The translations under genes and the position numbers were made by a program. DNA of 10,314 bases from Moraxella bovis (GTDB lineage Bacteria; Pseudomonadota; Gammaproteobacteria; Pseudomonadales; Moraxellaceae), in the NCBI RefSeq assembly GCF_002014975.1, contig NZ_MUXV01000035.1, forward strand, positions 1 through 10,314, in the 5' to 3' direction. The notes under the pieces are model-generated. The model was not told the origin of the DNA, made no database searches, and saw only the letters and a list, made by a program, of their open reading frames with translations. This document shows positions 1 to 7,205 of this stretch, one piece after another (positions within the stretch are counted from its first letter, which is position 1; each line of letters starts with the position of its first letter).

Positions 1-24
1 AAGTCAATATTATGACCAACACTA

Positions 25-352
25 TTGTCAATACAAAACGCTTACGCTTTAACCGAAGAGTCGCTTTGCAAGTTACCTTTTCGGTATTGGAGCTATAAAA
101 AACTTGTGGATAAAAAAGACCTATATGCTCGTATCCAAAAATACGACAGCAAAGAGTATTTTTTAGAATACATTTATGCACATGATAACAACTGGGATAC
201 AAAGCCAAAACGAAGCCTGCCCTCTTATATCAAAATACAAAAATACCCTGCTTATACAGGCAGTCATTTAAGTGCCATTCGTTATGTGTTTGATGATAGG
301 CGAGATGTTAGAAAAACAACCAACCATTGCACAAATGCACAAATGGGGGTAA
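25..352 (+). pseudogene. Decayed or unrecognised coding remnant at left edge
   Basis: I do not recognise this. A reading frame from a TTG at 25 gives protein-like sequence rich in Tyr, Lys and Asp (for example LPFRYWSYKKLVDKKDLYAR) to about position 300, but an in-frame TGA sits just upstream at 13-15, so it has no convincing start. Near 284-352 a second frame becomes more protein-like (GEMLEKQPTIAQMHKWG, then TAA at 350-352), which suggests a frameshift around 285-300. The nominal frame continues to 495 only by running through the yheV gene in another frame, so I end the remnant at 352. A hairpin with a T-run follows directly, as expected at the end of a transcription unit. It could be the 3' end of a broken gene or simply noncoding. 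Confidence 0.3.
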
Positions 353-370
353 AATCTACCCCTATTTTTA
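345..370 (+). terminator. Small Rho-independent terminator or attenuator before yheV
   Basis: GGGGTA (346-351) pairs with TACCCC (357-362) around a 5-nt loop and is followed by TATTTTTATT. The stem is only 6 bp. It lies 13 nt before the yheV start codon, so it either ends the left-edge transcript or attenuates read-through into yheV. Confidence 0.4.
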
Positions 371-382
371 TTGAAAAACACC

Positions 383-625
383 ATGAGATACCAATCCACC
401 CGCCCAAAACGCCAATTTCTTGCAGGGGTCAAATGCACCCAATGCGGAGCGACCGACACCACCGCGCAGGTGCAGATTTTCACGCCAGAGCCTGATGAGT
501 ACATTGAGTGCGTGGCATGTGGGCATACAGCACGCCGACCCACCGCAGACGACCTGCCCCAAATCCAAGCCACCACCGAAGGGGCGATGACAGAGAGCGT
601 GGGCGTGGTGCGTTTTATAAAATAA
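383..625 (+). CDS. yheV: YheV-like zinc-ribbon protein
   Basis: This is an 80-residue protein resembling the YheV family of small putative metal-binding proteins. The family core is visible: a basic KRQFLAGVKC stretch, CxxC at C18/C21, a spacer of about 20 residues, and ECVACGH giving the second CxxC at C43/C46, followed by RR. The four cysteines should bind one zinc as a ribbon knuckle pair. The molecular role of the family is not established. I chose ATG 383 rather than the in-frame TTG at 371 because homologues begin a few residues before the KR segment; neither start has a clear ribosome binding site. The C-terminal tail after residue 52 looks longer than in the short enterobacterial proteins. 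The next gene downstream is 227 nt away and is probably a separate unit. Confidence 0.8.
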   Translation: MRYQSTRPKRQFLAGVKCTQCGATDTTAQVQIFTPEPDEYIECVACGHTARRPTADDLPQIQATTEGAMTESVGVVRFIK

Positions 626-642
626 CCATCAGATGTCGCCCC
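581..642 (+). other. Long-range inverted repeat at the yheV 3' end
   Basis: GGGGCGA..ACA inside the end of yheV (581-592, with a 2-nt TG bulge) is complementary to TGTCGCCCC at 634-642, just past the stop codon. No T-run follows directly, so it is not a classical terminator. It may stabilise the mRNA 3' end. Confidence 0.3.
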
Positions 643-696
643 ATCATGAATTTGAGTCAAAATTTGTGCTTTTTGTCTTAATTTTGTTGTAAAAAG

Positions 697-782
697 CTGA
701 AAATTCTTGTAAATTTTGATATAGTACAGCAATATTTGTTGGCAAGCGTCTCATTGGCACCATCAGACTCGAATTATATCAA
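697..782 (+). promoter_or_regulatory. Two candidate promoters for the 852-1919 gene
   Basis: Candidate 1 is CTGAAA (697-702), a 17-nt spacer, and TATAGT (720-725) preceded by TG at the extended -10 position. Candidate 2 is TTGGCA (754-759), a 17-nt spacer, and TATCAA (777-782). Leaders would be about 120 nt and 63 nt. Both are pattern matches only, and I cannot choose between them. Confidence 0.35.
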
Positions 783-851
783 AGTCAGTCAAAGCCCGAT
801 GAACACCTCTGCCATTCATTAGCCCCATTTAGCCAATAAGATAGGTTTCCC

Positions 852-1919
852 ATGTCAGAGAAAAAAGACCTGAACGAGATTAATTTTGATGATGAATTTT
901 TGGACATTGATTTTGGCAATGCCGATCTCAATGCCAGCACCGACACCACCGCTGATGTCGATTTAAGTGCCGAATTTGACGAGCTGTTTGACCAAAATAC
1001 TGCCAACACCGCTAGCTCTGACATTGACTTGACTACCAATGAGCCTGTGGACATCGCCCTATCTGATGTGACCGTGGCTAATAATGCTACTGGCATTGAT
1101 TTGACCCACGCTACCAATAACACCGCCCAAGATGATTTTTTCAATCAACTAGATGACCTAAACCAAGCCAATGCCCCTACTGACGTGGCAAACGGCAACG
1201 TCGATACTGCCCTACTGGGTGCAGGAGCAGTCGCAGGAGTGAGTGTCGCCAGTGGTCTCGGGCAAGGCGAAGTCGCCAAAGATAAGCCTGCTAAAAAAGG
1301 ATTGTTTGGCAAAAAAGATGGCTCGCCCAAAACCCTAAAAATGACCAAACCCAAAGCCCCTAAAGCTCCAAAGCCTGCCAAAAATAGCGGCGACAAAAGC
1401 GACTTGACAGGGCTACTTAGCGACCCTAAAAAGCTCAACAAGCTCATCTTGGGCGGTGTGATTGCCCTAGCCCTGATTGGCGTGGCACTCTACATGGCGA
1501 TGAGTGGTAATGACAGTAGTACTGTTAATACCCCCACGCCTGCCGTTAGCACAGCCCCTACCCAATCAAGCACCCCTGAACCCACCCCAGAGCAGGCAGA
1601 AACAGCACCAGCAGAGACCCCAGCTGTTGATTCTGCTGACAGCATTCTGCCAGACATCAAACCTGTGGTTAATCCCGATGAGATTCTAAATGCTGAGATT
1701 CCAACCGACCCTGCACTCATCAAAGAAGAGATTGACCGTTTGGCAGACAAAGATGCCCAAATCGCTGAACAAGAAGAACTCATCCAAGATCAGCTGACTC
1801 TAATGGAAGATTTGACGACCGCCAAAGCCGAGCAAATCGCCCTACTCGAAGCCCAAATCGCTGAGCTTGAAAACCAAAAAAACAGCACCAAGACCACCGC
1901 TCCTGCCAGTGGACAGTAA
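852..1919 (+). CDS. Acidic single-pass membrane protein with periplasmic coiled coil
   Basis: I do not recognise this 355-residue protein as a named family. The layout is clear. Residues 1-118 are strongly acidic with repeated short D/E-hydrophobic motifs (INFDDEFLDIDF near the N-terminus). Residues 119-138 are Gly/Ala-rich. Residues 143-178 are Lys/Pro-rich. One transmembrane helix covers about 198-217 (LILGGVIALALIGVALYMAM). Residues 222-265 are a Pro/Thr/Ala/Glu-rich linker. Residues 288-342 have heptad-like Leu/Ile spacing and form a likely coiled coil. The Lys cluster before the helix predicts a cytoplasmic N-terminus and periplasmic C-terminus (positive-inside rule). There is no signal peptide. 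The layout recalls envelope-associated scaffold proteins, but no enzymatic motif is seen. ATG 852 has only a weak AGG upstream. A perfect terminator follows the stop by 11 nt, so this is probably a single-gene unit. Confidence 0.85.
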   Translation: MSEKKDLNEINFDDEFLDIDFGNADLNASTDTTADVDLSAEFDELFDQNTANTASSDIDLTTNEPVDIALSDVTVANNATGIDLTHATNNTAQDDFFNQLDDLNQANAPTDVANGNVDTALLGAGAVAGVSVASGLGQGEVAKDKPAKKGLFGKKDGSPKTLKMTKPKAPKAPKPAKNSGDKSDLTGLLSDPKKLNKLILGGVIALALIGVALYMAMSGNDSSTVNTPTPAVSTAPTQSSTPEPTPEQAETAPAETPAVDSADSILPDIKPVVNPDEILNAEIPTDPALIKEEIDRLADKDAQIAEQEELIQDQLTLMEDLTTAKAEQIALLEAQIAELENQKNSTKTTAPASGQ

Positions 1920-1930
1920 GCACCCACCAA

Positions 1931-1970
1931 AAACAAAGCCCGACGATGTTGGGCTTTGTTTTTGGTTTTG
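1931..1970 (+). terminator. Strong Rho-independent terminator, probably bidirectional
   Basis: AAACAAAGCCC (1931-1941) and GGGCTTTGTTT (1951-1961) pair perfectly over 11 bp, and the stem can extend by three pairs into the loop. T-rich sequence follows on the + strand. The A-rich 5' arm gives a U-rich end on the - strand, so it can also end the convergent rph operon, whose last stop is at 1981. Confidence 0.9.
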
Positions 1971-1980
1971 ATTTATCAAT

Positions 1981-2433
1981 TTACAAAATCCGTATCGCCT
2001 GCTCTCGCTTCTCTAATGCCTTGCCTTCTAGTACCGATTTGGCGACGTGGCGTTCTTTGTCATTATCAAAGCCCAAGATATGCCAGCTTCTCCCTAGGTC
2101 AGTGATGACTAAGGTGTCATTTATCAGCTCAATACGAGCATTCTCGCTCAGTTTGACGTTTTGCCCCTGTGCGATAAAGGCACGATTTTTGATGATAATC
2201 ACCCCTCTGGCGATACAGCTTTGGTATTTTAGGCGGTTTTTGTAGATATTAAAACCAAAAATCAGCACCGCAAACACTGCCATCACCCCAATGGTAATCT
2301 GTACAGGAGCGGTCATGGCAACCACCGCCACACATATCGCCAACACAACAAGGACCCCTGCCATGACAAAGACAGGGTTCGACTCGGTGCCATTTAGCGT
2401 GATAGACACGCCATCATCAATGACTTTTAGCAT
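1981..2433 (-). CDS. Small two-helix membrane protein downstream of rph
   Basis: This 150-residue protein matches no family I can name. Residues 21-40 and 44-63 are two closely spaced hydrophobic helices forming a membrane hairpin. About 85 soluble residues follow, with alternating hydrophobic and polar strands (IARGVIIIKNRAFIAQG, then IELINDTLVI) and a final Lys/Glu-rich helix. The strand-rich tail attached to a membrane hairpin looks like a small beta-barrel of PH-like type, but that is a guess. Its ATG shares one base with the rph stop codon (TAATG), so it should be translated by re-initiation after RNase PH. The shared transcript suggests co-expression but not a shared function. It ends against the bidirectional terminator. 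Confidence 0.75.
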   Translation of the reverse strand: MLKVIDDGVSITLNGTESNPVFVMAGVLVVLAICVAVVAMTAPVQITIGVMAVFAVLIFGFNIYKNRLKYQSCIARGVIIIKNRAFIAQGQNVKLSENARIELINDTLVITDLGRSWHILGFDNDKERHVAKSVLEGKALEKREQAIRIL

Positions 2434-3149
2434 TACCAGCCCAACGCTTGTTTTTGGAGTTCAAAAATCTCTTTAATACCAGACTCGGCAAGGTCAAGCA
2501 TGGCATTTGCCTGCTCACGGGTAAAATACTTATCTTCTGCCGTCCCCTGAATCTCAATAAATCCGCCTGCTTGGGTCATGACCACATTCAAATCGGTATC
2601 GCAGGTCGAGTCTTCACCATAATCCAAATCCAAATACGCCCGTCCGTCCTTGATACCGACCGACACTGCCCCCACCAGTCCGATGAGCGGGTCTGTGGTA
2701 AGCCTCTTGTCTCGTTGTAGGCTCTCTAGGGCATCAATGAGTGCCACCGCCGAGCCTGTAATGCTTGCCGTGCGTGTGCCACCGTCTGCTTGTATGACAT
2801 CACAGTCCACATAAATGGTGTTCTCGCCCAGTTTTGACAAATCCAGCATGGCACGGAGCGAGCGACCGATAAGACGCTGTATCTCTTGGGTGCGTCCTGA
2901 CTGTTTGCCCTTAGTCGCTTCACGTTGAGTGCGTGTGCCTGTGGCTCGTGGGAGCATGCCATATTCGGCAGTGAGCCAGCCTTGCCCTTGACCTTTTAGC
3001 CAACGTGGTACGCCTTGCTCTATGCTGACGTTGCATAGCACTTTGGTGTCGCCATAGCAGACAAGCACTGAACCTTCGGCATGTTTGGTGTAGTTGCGGA
3101 TAAAGCTGATGGGACGTAATTGGGATAATTCACGGTTGTCGTGTCGCAT
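2433..3149 (-). CDS. rph: Ribonuclease PH
   Basis: RNase PH is a phosphorolytic 3'-5' exoribonuclease that trims tRNA precursors and other RNAs, using phosphate and releasing nucleoside diphosphates; it works as a ring-shaped hexamer in the cytoplasm. The 238 residues equal the usual family length. Visible hallmarks are R86 in the [16 protein letters not shown] segment, the phosphate-binding GGTR at 123-126 (R126), and the metal/catalytic acids D180 and D186 in [10 protein letters not shown]. The frame is intact, unlike the truncated rph-1 allele of some E. coli K-12 strains. ATG 3149 has an AAAGG ribosome binding site 6 nt upstream. The gene leads a two-gene operon with the membrane protein that overlaps its stop. 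Confidence 0.97.
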   Translation of the reverse strand: MRHDNRELSQLRPISFIRNYTKHAEGSVLVCYGDTKVLCNVSIEQGVPRWLKGQGQGWLTAEYGMLPRATGTRTQREATKGKQSGRTQEIQRLIGRSLRAMLDLSKLGENTIYVDCDVIQADGGTRTASITGSAVALIDALESLQRDKRLTTDPLIGLVGAVSVGIKDGRAYLDLDYGEDSTCDTDLNVVMTQAGGFIEIQGTAEDKYFTREQANAMLDLAESGIKEIFELQKQALGW

Positions 3150-3179
3150 GATGTGCCTTTATAAAGTAAAATTTGGACT

Positions 3180-3208
3180 ATTGTAACAGTTTTTGCCCCA
3201 AAACAAAA
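3180..3208 (-). promoter_or_regulatory. Candidate promoter of the rph operon
   Basis: Reading the - strand: TTTTGT (3208-3203), a 17-nt spacer ending in TGT, and TACAAT (3185-3180), an extended -10 of good quality. It lies about 30 nt before the rph start, in the gap after fadD. The -35 is weak. Confidence 0.5.
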
Positions 3209-3283
3209 CTGCCCAACCCAGAATATCCCCATTGGCAATATTCAGATTGGACGGATTTTTAAGCGTTATGAATTTTTAGCTTA

Positions 3284-4987
3284 TCACGCCTTTTTATCCT
3301 CTTCTAATTTACGCAAATCCTTACGCAAGATTTTACCAACATTAGATTTTGGCAACTCATTAATGAACTCAACATATTTGGGGCGTTTATAGCCTGTTAG
3401 ATTCTCTTTTGCCCATGCGATGACTTCTTTTTCTGTTAGGCTGTCGTCTTTTTTGACCACATAGACTTTGACCAGCTCGCCACTATGCTCATCAGGCACG
3501 CCAATCACGCCACATTCTAGCACTTTGGGGTGAGCGGTGATGACTTCTTCAACTTCGTTAGGATAGACGTTAAAGCCCGACACCAAAATCATGTCTTTTT
3601 TGCGGTCAACGATTTTGAAAAAGCCCTGCTCGTCCATCACACCAATATCGCCCGTTTTAAAATAACCGTCTTTTGTCATGGTCTTCTCGGTCTCATCGGG
3701 GCGGTTGTAGTAACCTGCCATGACCTGCGGACCTTTGATGGCAATCTCGCCTGCTTCCCCAAGTGTCACTTCTTTGCCGTCATCATCCAATAGGATAATG
3801 TCGGTATTGGGAAATGGAATGCCGATTTTGCCAGTATAACTGCCTGGCGGATTTAGCGTGGCGACAGGCGATGTCTCGGACAGCCCATAGCCTTCAACGA
3901 TGTAAGTACCCGTGAGCTTCTCCCATGCTTCTGCTGTGCTTGGTAGCACCGACATACCCCCACCAAGCGATAGACGTAGGTTGGTATGGTCAAGGTTTTT
4001 AAAGCCTTCATGATGAGCCAATGCATTAAATAAGGTATTAACCGCAGGGAAAAACACAGGACGATATTTGGCAAAATCTTTGGTCAAGGCATCAAAATCA
4101 CGAGCGTTGGTGATAAGTAGCAAGCTAAACCCCATCTTCAAACCAAGCATGGATACCGTAAATGAGAAAATATGATACAAAGGCAACGCTGTGGCGATGT
4201 ATTCACCTGTCAAATCTTTATTGGTAGAAAATATTTTATTAACAAATGTCATGCATTGTTCAACGTTAATCACAAGGTTCTTATGCGTGAGCATCGCCCC
4301 TTTTGCCACGCCTGTCGTACCGCCTGTGTATTGTAGCACCGCAATGTCATCAAGCGACAGCTCGGGGCGGACATAGCGACTTGCCGATACTGCCGTTAGG
4401 GCATCTTTAAAACTCACGGCATTGGGAATGTTCCAGCTTGGCACCATTTTTTTGACATGGCGGACGACCAAATTCACCAAAATGCCTTTGAGCCCCATCA
4501 TATCGCCAATGCTCGCCACAATGACATGCTTAACCTGCCCTTTGTTTTTGACCTTTTCAAAGGTATGAGCAAAGTTCTCCACGATGAACAACGCCTTTGT
4601 CCCGCTGTCATTAAGCTGATGTTCTAGCTCATGCGGTGTGTACAGCGGATTGACATTGACAAGAGTCAGACCTGCCCGAATAATGCCCATCATCGCAATC
4701 GGATACTGCAAAATATTTGGCATCATCACCGCCACTTTGTCGCCCTTATCAAGCCCCAGCGACTGCAAATAACTGGCAATCTGACGGCTGTATGTATCAA
4801 GCTCACGATAAGTAATGGACGCCCCCATACACGTTAGGGCGACTTTATTGCCATGTTTGGCAAAGTTCTGCTCAAAGCTGTCAAGCAGGGAATTGACACC
4901 GTCTGGCACCTTGACATTAATATCAAGCCCATTATCGGCGTAGGTTTTTACCCAAGGACGGTCGGCAGGGACACTAAAATTTTGCAT
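3284..4987 (-). CDS. fadD: Long-chain fatty acid-CoA ligase
   Basis: This enzyme activates long-chain fatty acids in two steps (acyl-AMP, then acyl-CoA), feeding beta-oxidation and phospholipid synthesis; it acts at the inner face of the cytoplasmic membrane. The 567 residues are typical for FadD. The AMP-forming superfamily motifs are in order: P-loop YTGGTTGVAKG (220-230), GYGLSET (366-372) with E371, the fatty-acyl-CoA synthetase signature around 440-466 including TGD (445-447) and DRKKD (461-465), GFNVYPNEVEE (471-481), and the C-terminal adenylation lysine K552 in NVGKILRK. The best match is to bacterial FadD rather than to short-chain Acs. ATG 4987 has a strong AAGGAAG ribosome binding site. 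The gene stands alone: rph downstream has its own promoter, and about 520 bp without genes lie upstream. I see no clear terminator in the 134-bp gap to rph. Confidence 0.96.
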   Translation of the reverse strand: MQNFSVPADRPWVKTYADNGLDINVKVPDGVNSLLDSFEQNFAKHGNKVALTCMGASITYRELDTYSRQIASYLQSLGLDKGDKVAVMMPNILQYPIAMMGIIRAGLTLVNVNPLYTPHELEHQLNDSGTKALFIVENFAHTFEKVKNKGQVKHVIVASIGDMMGLKGILVNLVVRHVKKMVPSWNIPNAVSFKDALTAVSASRYVRPELSLDDIAVLQYTGGTTGVAKGAMLTHKNLVINVEQCMTFVNKIFSTNKDLTGEYIATALPLYHIFSFTVSMLGLKMGFSLLLITNARDFDALTKDFAKYRPVFFPAVNTLFNALAHHEGFKNLDHTNLRLSLGGGMSVLPSTAEAWEKLTGTYIVEGYGLSETSPVATLNPPGSYTGKIGIPFPNTDIILLDDDGKEVTLGEAGEIAIKGPQVMAGYYNRPDETEKTMTKDGYFKTGDIGVMDEQGFFKIVDRKKDMILVSGFNVYPNEVEEVITAHPKVLECGVIGVPDEHSGELVKVYVVKKDDSLTEKEVIAWAKENLTGYKRPKYVEFINELPKSNVGKILRKDLRKLEEDKKA

Positions 4988-5230
4988 GATTCTTCCTTAA
5001 TATTCTAAGATGGAATGTATTGGCAGTAAAATCGGTCAAATTGCTCAAAAATTAATCACAATCAGATGCTTAAATGTAAGCAAATATTACGCTATAAAAT
5101 ACACCATTTTTGCCAAATTGCCAAATGATTTTTGTTTGAAAGGGCAAAATTTTTGTAGTGATTATGTTGTTTATGGGGTGTTTATAAAAATGCTTGATAA
5201 GTGATTGATGAGAAAATAAAAGATAAAAAA
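4988..5230. other. AT-rich fadD leader region, no gene seen
   Basis: Apart from the short palindrome at 5067-5082 I see no convincing gene, promoter or RNA here. The short open frames in this stretch have no ribosome binding sites and no protein-like composition. Confidence 0.5.
5067..5082. promoter_or_regulatory. fadD: Palindrome upstream of fadD, possible operator
   Basis: TGCTTA and TAAGCA form a perfect 6-bp inverted repeat around AATG, 80 bp before the fadD start codon. It does not match the FadR or PsrA consensus that I know. It is offered as a candidate regulator site only. Confidence 0.25.
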
Positions 5231-5456
5231 GGTAAAGTAGCACAAGGCACGCAGGCAACACCTAAATCAAAAGCAAAGACCCCTATTTTTATTAAGTTAA
5301 AGCCAAAGATAATGCCTTATAAAGTCCAATTTTTAAAAATTGGTAAACTTTAAAGGACAAAAATAGGGCGATGGTTTGATAGACGAATCCCAAATTCGTT
5401 GCATGTTCAATGCTAGGGCAACAATGCCATTTTAATTCGCCTTGTGCTACTTTGGT
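5231..5456. mobile_element. MITE-like element with 15-bp inverted ends
   Basis: AAAGTAGCACAAGGC at 5234-5248 recurs as its exact reverse complement at 5439-5453. Both ends are flanked by GGT (5231-5233 and 5454-5456), which could be a 3-bp target duplication. The interior has no coding frame but holds nested inverted repeats: CCCTATTTTT (5281-5290) against AAAAATAGGG (5359-5368), the perfect 18-bp palindrome at 5326-5343, and ACGAAT/ATTCGT (5383-5399). Size, lack of coding and terminal repeats fit a miniature inverted-repeat element or the shell of a deleted insertion sequence. Confidence 0.5.
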
Positions 5457-5465
5457 TTTTGGATA

Positions 5466-5494
5466 AAATGGGCTTTATAGGTCAAAACCCATTT
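5466..5494 (-). terminator. Terminator-like hairpin ending the RNA-repair block
   Basis: On the - strand, AAATGGGTTTT (5494-5484) pairs with AAAGCCCATTT (5476-5466) over 11 bp with one G-U pair and a 7-nt loop. It starts 16 nt after the stop of the last gene in the block. The T-run after it is short (TTTTAT). Confidence 0.6.
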
Positions 5495-5509
5495 CCCCAA
5501 AATCGGTTA

Positions 5510-6385
5510 TCATAGTTTTACGGTCAATAACTCATCAATGATTGCTTTAAATTCATTTGGCACAATGATTTTAAAATTGGCAATCTCATTTTTTATAGCG
5601 ATGAGTTTTTCGGTTTCGGCTTTTACTTTTTCGTTTAACAGCATTTGGCGTTCGTGAGAGCGTTTATTATACTCTTCTTCATAAGCCACAAGCGATTTAT
5701 TTTGAAATTCACGGAATTTGGCTTTATAGGCATTTACCGTACTTTCATGTTCTCTATGCTCGGCTAATAGATAGTTTTGTAATTGTTGTAATTCATCTAG
5801 CTCATATAATGGCGTGTGATGAATTTTAAATACCTGTTCGCCCACTTCTTTAAAACTAATGCGTTCTTTTTTGGTAAGGCTTGTGCGGATTTTATCAAAG
5901 TTATGAATAAATTTGCCAATATGAGACGCTTTGGCTTCGGCAGTCTTATAGGTAATAACATCAGATAATGGCAATGTCAAAAGATAATCCTCCATAGCCA
6001 CATTGATTAGGCGTTGCAATTCTAACACATCAATACCCACCAATAATGAATCTTGCTCATCTCGCACTTGTTTGATTTTGATGTTAATCATATCAAGTCT
6101 ATTGTCTTTCTCTTTAATAGCACTTCTAAAAAAGGCAGAAATGGCGTATAACTTACCAATATTGGCAAGTTTGCCATCAATATCATTAACCTTTTTAAAG
6201 TTATCCAATGATTCACCGTCAAGGCTAGATGTGTGCGTTTCTAGGTTGGTAATCTCATCTTGGATTGGTTTTAGGGTTTCTTTGATACGCTCACAGATAT
6301 AATTGGCTTCTGATGAAGTCAAACCTGATACATTAAAATAGGGGTTTTTGGTTAATAGTTTGTGGGTTAATTCTTGGCTCATCAT
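5510..6385 (-). CDS. Helical protein of unknown function in RNA-repair block
   Basis: I do not recognise this 291-residue protein. It is rich in Lys, Glu, Leu and Ile, has no signal peptide or membrane helix, and is predicted by eye to be almost entirely helical. Heptad-like stretches run from about 25 to 55, from 80 to 120, and most strongly from 195 to 265 (YNKRSHERQMLLNEKVKAET region). No catalytic motif is visible. I chose ATG 6385 over the upstream TTG at 6403 because a clear AAGGA ribosome binding site lies between them. It is the last gene of the block and has its own candidate promoter in the 88-bp gap before it. A structural, adaptor or RNA-binding role beside the repair enzymes is possible, but nothing in the sequence proves it. 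Confidence 0.8.
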   Translation of the reverse strand: MMSQELTHKLLTKNPYFNVSGLTSSEANYICERIKETLKPIQDEITNLETHTSSLDGESLDNFKKVNDIDGKLANIGKLYAISAFFRSAIKEKDNRLDMINIKIKQVRDEQDSLLVGIDVLELQRLINVAMEDYLLTLPLSDVITYKTAEAKASHIGKFIHNFDKIRTSLTKKERISFKEVGEQVFKIHHTPLYELDELQQLQNYLLAEHREHESTVNAYKAKFREFQNKSLVAYEEEYNKRSHERQMLLNEKVKAETEKLIAIKNEIANFKIIVPNEFKAIIDELLTVKL

Positions 6386-6421
6386 AATAAAATCCTTAAT
6401 CAATTTAAAAATACTATGGCT

Positions 6422-6450
6422 ATATTAACGAAAGTTAAACGTTAAATCAA
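6422..6450 (-). promoter_or_regulatory. Candidate promoter with palindrome in the spacer
   Basis: On the - strand, TTGATT (6450-6445), a 17-nt spacer and TAATAT (6427-6422) form a plausible sigma-70 promoter about 37 nt before the helical-protein gene. TTAACG (6425-6430) and CGTTAA (6440-6445) make a 6-bp inverted repeat, 9 nt apart, that fills the spacer. That is the right place for a repressor operator. Confidence 0.4.
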
Positions 6451-6473
6451 GACACAAATTAAATTATCTATCT

Positions 6474-7127
6474 TCACTCATTTAACTTCAACAATTCATC
6501 TTTTATTCTTTTGGCATTTTGATAAACATCATCACAAAGCACAATCTCATCATCACCGCCAAAATGTGAAACATTCGGTAACTCTTGCAAAAATTCATCA
6601 ATATCATCAAGCGTTAAAAATCTGCCGTGCAAATCAAAACCAACATTTAAAATCTTGCCTTTGACTTTTGCCATGCGGTCATGAATATGCCCGTGCAAAT
6701 GATAATAGCCCTTATGACAGCCGTCCCATTCATCTATCGGATAATGCGATAAAATCAGTGTATGTTTTGTTTCTTTAAAAGTTAATTTTAAATAATCCTG
6801 TACCGATGATAATAGTGGATTGCCGTCATTTTTGGTTTGAGTTAAAAACCGCTCTTTATGCCGTTTGATTAAATTATCGTGATTGCCCAAAATTAAATGA
6901 TGTTTGCCATTTAACTGACTTAATACTTTCTCAATCTCTGTTAAATCGTGGCTAAATGACACATCGCCCAAATTATAGACCACATCATCAGGAGTAATAG
7001 TGGCATTCCAAAATTTAATGAGTTCATCATTCATTTTATCCAAACTTTCAAAGGGTGTGCGAAAAGTTGGACAAAATTTGGCGATATTTTTATGGCTAAA
7101 ATGCAGGTCAGAAGTAAAATAAATCAT
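6474..7127 (-). CDS. Calcineurin-like metallophosphoesterase
   Basis: A 217-residue protein of the calcineurin-like phosphoesterase superfamily, which hydrolyses phosphate mono- or diesters with a two-metal centre. All metal and catalytic motifs are present in order: DxH (D7, H9), GD (D55), GNHD (N82, H83), SHYP (H128) and GHIH (H147, H149). There is no signal peptide, so it should be cytoplasmic. Sequence alone does not fix the substrate. Bacterial Pnkp enzymes carry a domain of this superfamily as the 2',3'-phosphatase between kinase and ligase domains, and the partner gene here encodes kinase and ligase. I therefore infer removal of 3' or cyclic phosphates from broken RNA. ATG 7127 has AAGGA 8 nt upstream. 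A 78-bp gap with two palindromic repeats separates it from the broken gene upstream. Alternatives include a nucleotide or signalling phosphodiesterase. Confidence 0.9.
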   Translation of the reverse strand: MIYFTSDLHFSHKNIAKFCPTFRTPFESLDKMNDELIKFWNATITPDDVVYNLGDVSFSHDLTEIEKVLSQLNGKHHLILGNHDNLIKRHKERFLTQTKNDGNPLLSSVQDYLKLTFKETKHTLILSHYPIDEWDGCHKGYYHLHGHIHDRMAKVKGKILNVGFDLHGRFLTLDDIDEFLQELPNVSHFGGDDEIVLCDDVYQNAKRIKDELLKLNE

Positions 7128-7148
7128 TGGTTTTTCCTTAAATTGTAA

Positions 7149-7198
7149 GGTGCGTATTACGCACCGTGATTGGGTATGATTGGTGCGTGGTACACACC
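7149..7198. repeat. Pair of REP-like palindromes
   Basis: GGTGCGTATTACGCACC (7149-7165) is a perfect 8-bp-arm palindrome around one base. GGTGCGTGGTACACACC (7182-7198) is a related, imperfect copy. Together they look like a small extragenic palindromic pair placed in an intergenic gap. They could also act as an mRNA stabiliser or attenuator within the operon. Confidence 0.6.
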
Positions 7199-7205
7199 TT
7201 ATGGA

